From assembly GCA_016795255.1 (NCBI GenBank), contig JAEUIB010000844.1:1-6356 (forward strand): DNA of 6,356 nucleotides, written 5' to 3'. How positions within the stretch are numbered: position 1 is the stretch's first letter; each line of letters starts with the position of its first letter. The notes beneath the pieces are model-generated. The model saw nothing but the letters and a program-made list of their open reading frames with translations. It did no database searches and was not told the origin of the DNA. This document shows, in pieces, positions 4,379 to 6,356 of this stretch. Made by a program: the position numbers and the translations under genes. The stretch comes from Planctomycetota bacterium (GTDB lineage Bacteria; Planctomycetota; B15-G4; JADJEK01).

Positions 4379-6356
4379 GTGACGACTCTCGCCCCTCCGC
4401 CACCTCGACCCGAACACCACGCGTTCGCGGACACTCCGCAGGCGCGCGCGCGCATCAAGCGTCTGCGCCGCCTCGACAAGATCATCGCCGGCACGATCAC
4501 GACCGGCGGCCTGCTGATCATCCTCGCGGTGTTCGGCATCTTCGCGTTCGTGTTCGGCGAAGCCGTGCCGTTGTTCCTCGGCTCCAGCGCGGAGCTCGTG
4601 ACGACGCGCCCCGCGGTGACCGGCGGCGCGAAGGCGCTCGCGGTCGCCATCGACGAGTACGGGCAGCGCCCCGTGATGCTCACCGACGCGGGGACGCTCC
4701 GCATCCTCGATCTCGTCGGCGGCAATGCCGACGTCGACGTCGCGCTCGACGGGCTCGGCGCCGCGACGATCACGACCGGCGTCGTCGCGCACGAAGCGCC
4801 GGTGTTCGCGGCCGGGACGTCCGACGGCCGCGTGCTCGTCGCGGGCATCGCGTTCGAGCCCCGCTTCGCCGACGGCAAGCGCGTCGGCCAGGACGCGAGC
4901 GTCGCGTGGCAGTTCGCGGTGCCGATGCACGATGACGGCGCTCCGATCGAACGCATCGCGCTGTCGTCCGACGGCAATCGCGTGACGATCGTCGCGGCCG
5001 CCAAGGACCGCCTGAAGTTCGCGACGCGGCGCGCGAAGGGCATCGGGACTTCGCCGAAGTTCGGCGACGTGTCCGAACTCGTCGCCGGCAAGTCGATCAC
5101 GTCCGTCGCACTGACCGGCTCGGCCGATCACGCCGCCGTCGGCTTCGCGGACGGCCGGTTCTTCCTGTTCGACCTCGACAAGGCCGACGCGACGCTGAAG
5201 GAGAACCTCGACTCCGGATCGTCGGAGCCCGTTTCCGCGCTGTCGTGGGTGTTTGGCGGCCAGACGCTGCTGGTCGGCTCGGCCGACGGGCGCGTCTCGG
5301 GCTGGCAGGGGATCCGCAGCGGGCCGTCGTCGGCTCGCACGCTGACGCGCGTGCGTGAGTTCGACGCGTTCGATTCCGCCGTCGCCGACTTCATGCCGTC
5401 GCAGCGCAACAAGTGCTTCCTCGCGGCCGCGCGCAGCGGAGCGCTGCGCGTCGAGCACTCGACGACGCAACGGATCATCTCCGACCTCGGGCGGACCGGC
5501 GCGGCGTTCGCGGCGATCGGCTACGCGCCGAAGGCCGACGGCGTGGTCGCGATCGACGCCGACGGAACACTGAATGCGTGGCGCGTCGACGCCGACCACG
5601 CCGACGTTTCGCTCGCCGCGCTGTTCGCGCCGGTGCTGTACGAGAATTACGACGAGCCCGACTTCGTCTGGCAGTCGACCGGCGGCTCCGACGACTACGA
5701 GCCGAAGTACTCGCTCGTGCCGCTGATCTTCGGCTCGCTGAAGGGCGTGCTGTACGCGATGTTGTTCTCGGCGCCGCTCGCGATCCTCGCGGCGCTGTAC
5801 GTCAGCCAGTTCGCGACCCCGAAGGCGCGCTCGATCGTCAAGCCGACGGTCGAACTGATGGGCGCTCTGCCGTCGGTCGTCGTCGGATTCCTCGCCGGGT
5901 TGTGGTTGTCGCCCGCAGTCGATTCGGACATGGGCCACACCGTCGGACTGCTGCTCGCGTTGCCGCTGACGATCGTGCTCGCGGCGTTCGTCAGTTCGCG
6001 GCTGCCGCAGCGCGTGCGCAATCGCGTCGCGTTCGGCCGCGAGGTGCTGTTCCTCGTGCCGTTCCTCGGCGCCGGCGTCGGCCTCGCGTGGCTCGCCGCC
6101 GGACCGCTCGAGCAGACGCTGTTCGACGGCGACCTGAAGAGCTGGCTGGTGAAGACGTTCGAGCTGGCCTACGACCCGCGCAACTGCGTGATCGTCGGCA
6201 TCGCGCTCGGCTTCGCGGTGATCCCGATCGTGTTCACGGTGGCCGAGGACTCGATGTCGAACGTGCCGAAGGCGCTGCGCGCGGCGAGCGAGGCCCTCGG
6301 CGCGAGCCGCTGGCAGACCGCGTGGCGCCTCGTGCTGCCCGCGGCGAGTCCCGGCA
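4379..6356 (+). CDS. pstC: Phosphate ABC transporter permease PstC, long form with beta-propeller insert (3' end outside window)
   Basis: Inner-membrane channel subunit of the phosphate importer; 659 residues are visible and no stop is reached. A basic cytoplasmic head (ARARIKRLRRLDK) precedes membrane segment 1 (about 35-60). Residues 70-440 form a large periplasmic insert of about seven WD40-like units, each ending in a D/S-G-R/T-[hydrophobic] turn such as TSDGRVLVAG, FADGRFFLFD, SADGRVSGWQ and DADGTLNAWR. The permease core follows: LVPLIFGSLKGVLYAMLFSA begins segment 2 (449-475), then VELMGALPSVVVGFLAGLWL (491-510), further segments near 521-538, 556-573 and 603-621, and the EAA coupling loop ALRAASEALGASRWQTAWRLVLP (632-654), where the window ends soon after. 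Ordinary PstC is about 300-320 residues with a short loop at the insert site. The long form is known, mainly from gammaproteobacteria (COG4590-like, from memory). Roughly 70-100 residues are missing. A pstA gene probably follows. Confidence 0.9.
   Translation, partial: MTTLAPPPPRPEHHAFADTPQARARIKRLRRLDKIIAGTITTGGLLIILAVFGIFAFVFGEAVPLFLGSSAELVTTRPAVTGGAKALAVAIDEYGQRPVMLTDAGTLRILDLVGGNADVDVALDGLGAATITTGVVAHEAPVFAAGTSDGRVLVAGIAFEPRFADGKRVGQDASVAWQFAVPMHDDGAPIERIALSSDGNRVTIVAAAKDRLKFATRRAKGIGTSPKFGDVSELVAGKSITSVALTGSADHAAVGFADGRFFLFDLDKADATLKENLDSGSSEPVSALSWVFGGQTLLVGSADGRVSGWQGIRSGPSSARTLTRVREFDAFDSAVADFMPSQRNKCFLAAARSGALRVEHSTTQRIISDLGRTGAAFAAIGYAPKADGVVAIDADGTLNAWRVDADHADVSLAALFAPVLYENYDEPDFVWQSTGGSDDYEPKYSLVPLIFGSLKGVLYAMLFSAPLAILAALYVSQFATPKARSIVKPTVELMGALPSVVVGFLAGLWLSPAVDSDMGHTVGLLLALPLTIVLAAFVSSRLPQRVRNRVAFGREVLFLVPFLGAGVGLAWLAAGPLEQTLFDGDLKSWLVKTFELAYDPRNCVIVGIALGFAVIPIVFTVAEDSMSNVPKALRAASEALGASRWQTAWRLVLPAASPG

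Noticed and set aside
4211..5938. A 575-residue open frame on the - strand across pstC
   Set aside because: Its Arg/Asp/Glu/Ala-rich low-complexity translation is typical of a GC-rich shadow frame; the + strand reading gives a recognisable permease.
1..6356. CRISPR arrays, tRNA or rRNA genes, transposase genes
   Set aside because: No regularly spaced direct repeats, cloverleaf patterns, rRNA-like stretches or transposase motifs were seen.

Overview
The window is about 6.4 kb of very GC-rich bacterial DNA from a diderm (Gram-negative-type) organism. Two genes encode proteins with export signals, and one is a periplasmic binding protein. The phylum cannot be fixed from the sequence. High GC, heavy use of GAC/TCG/ATC codons, and an exported parallel beta-helix protein beside a phosphate locus would suit Planctomycetota or a similar high-GC group, but this is a weak guess. 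All genes are on the + strand, the open frames on the - strand are GC-driven shadows, and no stretch over 300 bases lacks a gene.

Layout: (1) 1-696, the C-terminal catalytic half of a PhoR-type sensor histidine kinase, cut by the window start. (2) A 126-base gap with small palindromes. (3) 823-2166, a secreted right-handed parallel beta-helix protein whose coils carry a regular column of cysteines. (4) A 166-base gap with an AT-rich island, a 13-base palindrome and a hairpin next to a ribosome binding site; this is the best place for a promoter of the transporter genes. (5) 2333-3229 pstB (ATPase), 3288-4265 pstS (phosphate-binding protein) and 4379-6356 pstC (permease, cut by the window end).

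The transporter is the variant Pst system best known from Pseudomonas and Vibrio: a PstB with an N-terminal extension, a PstS with GPMSR and GRNSASGTYGYF motifs, and a long PstC with a roughly 370-residue periplasmic insert between its first two membrane segments. I read that insert as seven WD40-like beta-propeller blades. The expected logic is that PstS captures inorganic phosphate in the periplasm, PstC with a PstA (probably encoded just downstream) passes it through the membrane, PstB hydrolyses ATP, and the PhoR kinase senses phosphate supply, partly through the Pst complex, and sets expression of the regulon.

The least expected structure is non-coding. pstS is bracketed by two perfect or near-perfect hairpins: an 8-bp stem with a 3-base loop just before it, and a 19-bp stem with one bulged base just after it. 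Neither has a U tract. They look suited to making pstS mRNA more abundant or more stable than the pstB and pstC parts of the same transcript. The gene order pstB-pstS-pstC is also unusual.
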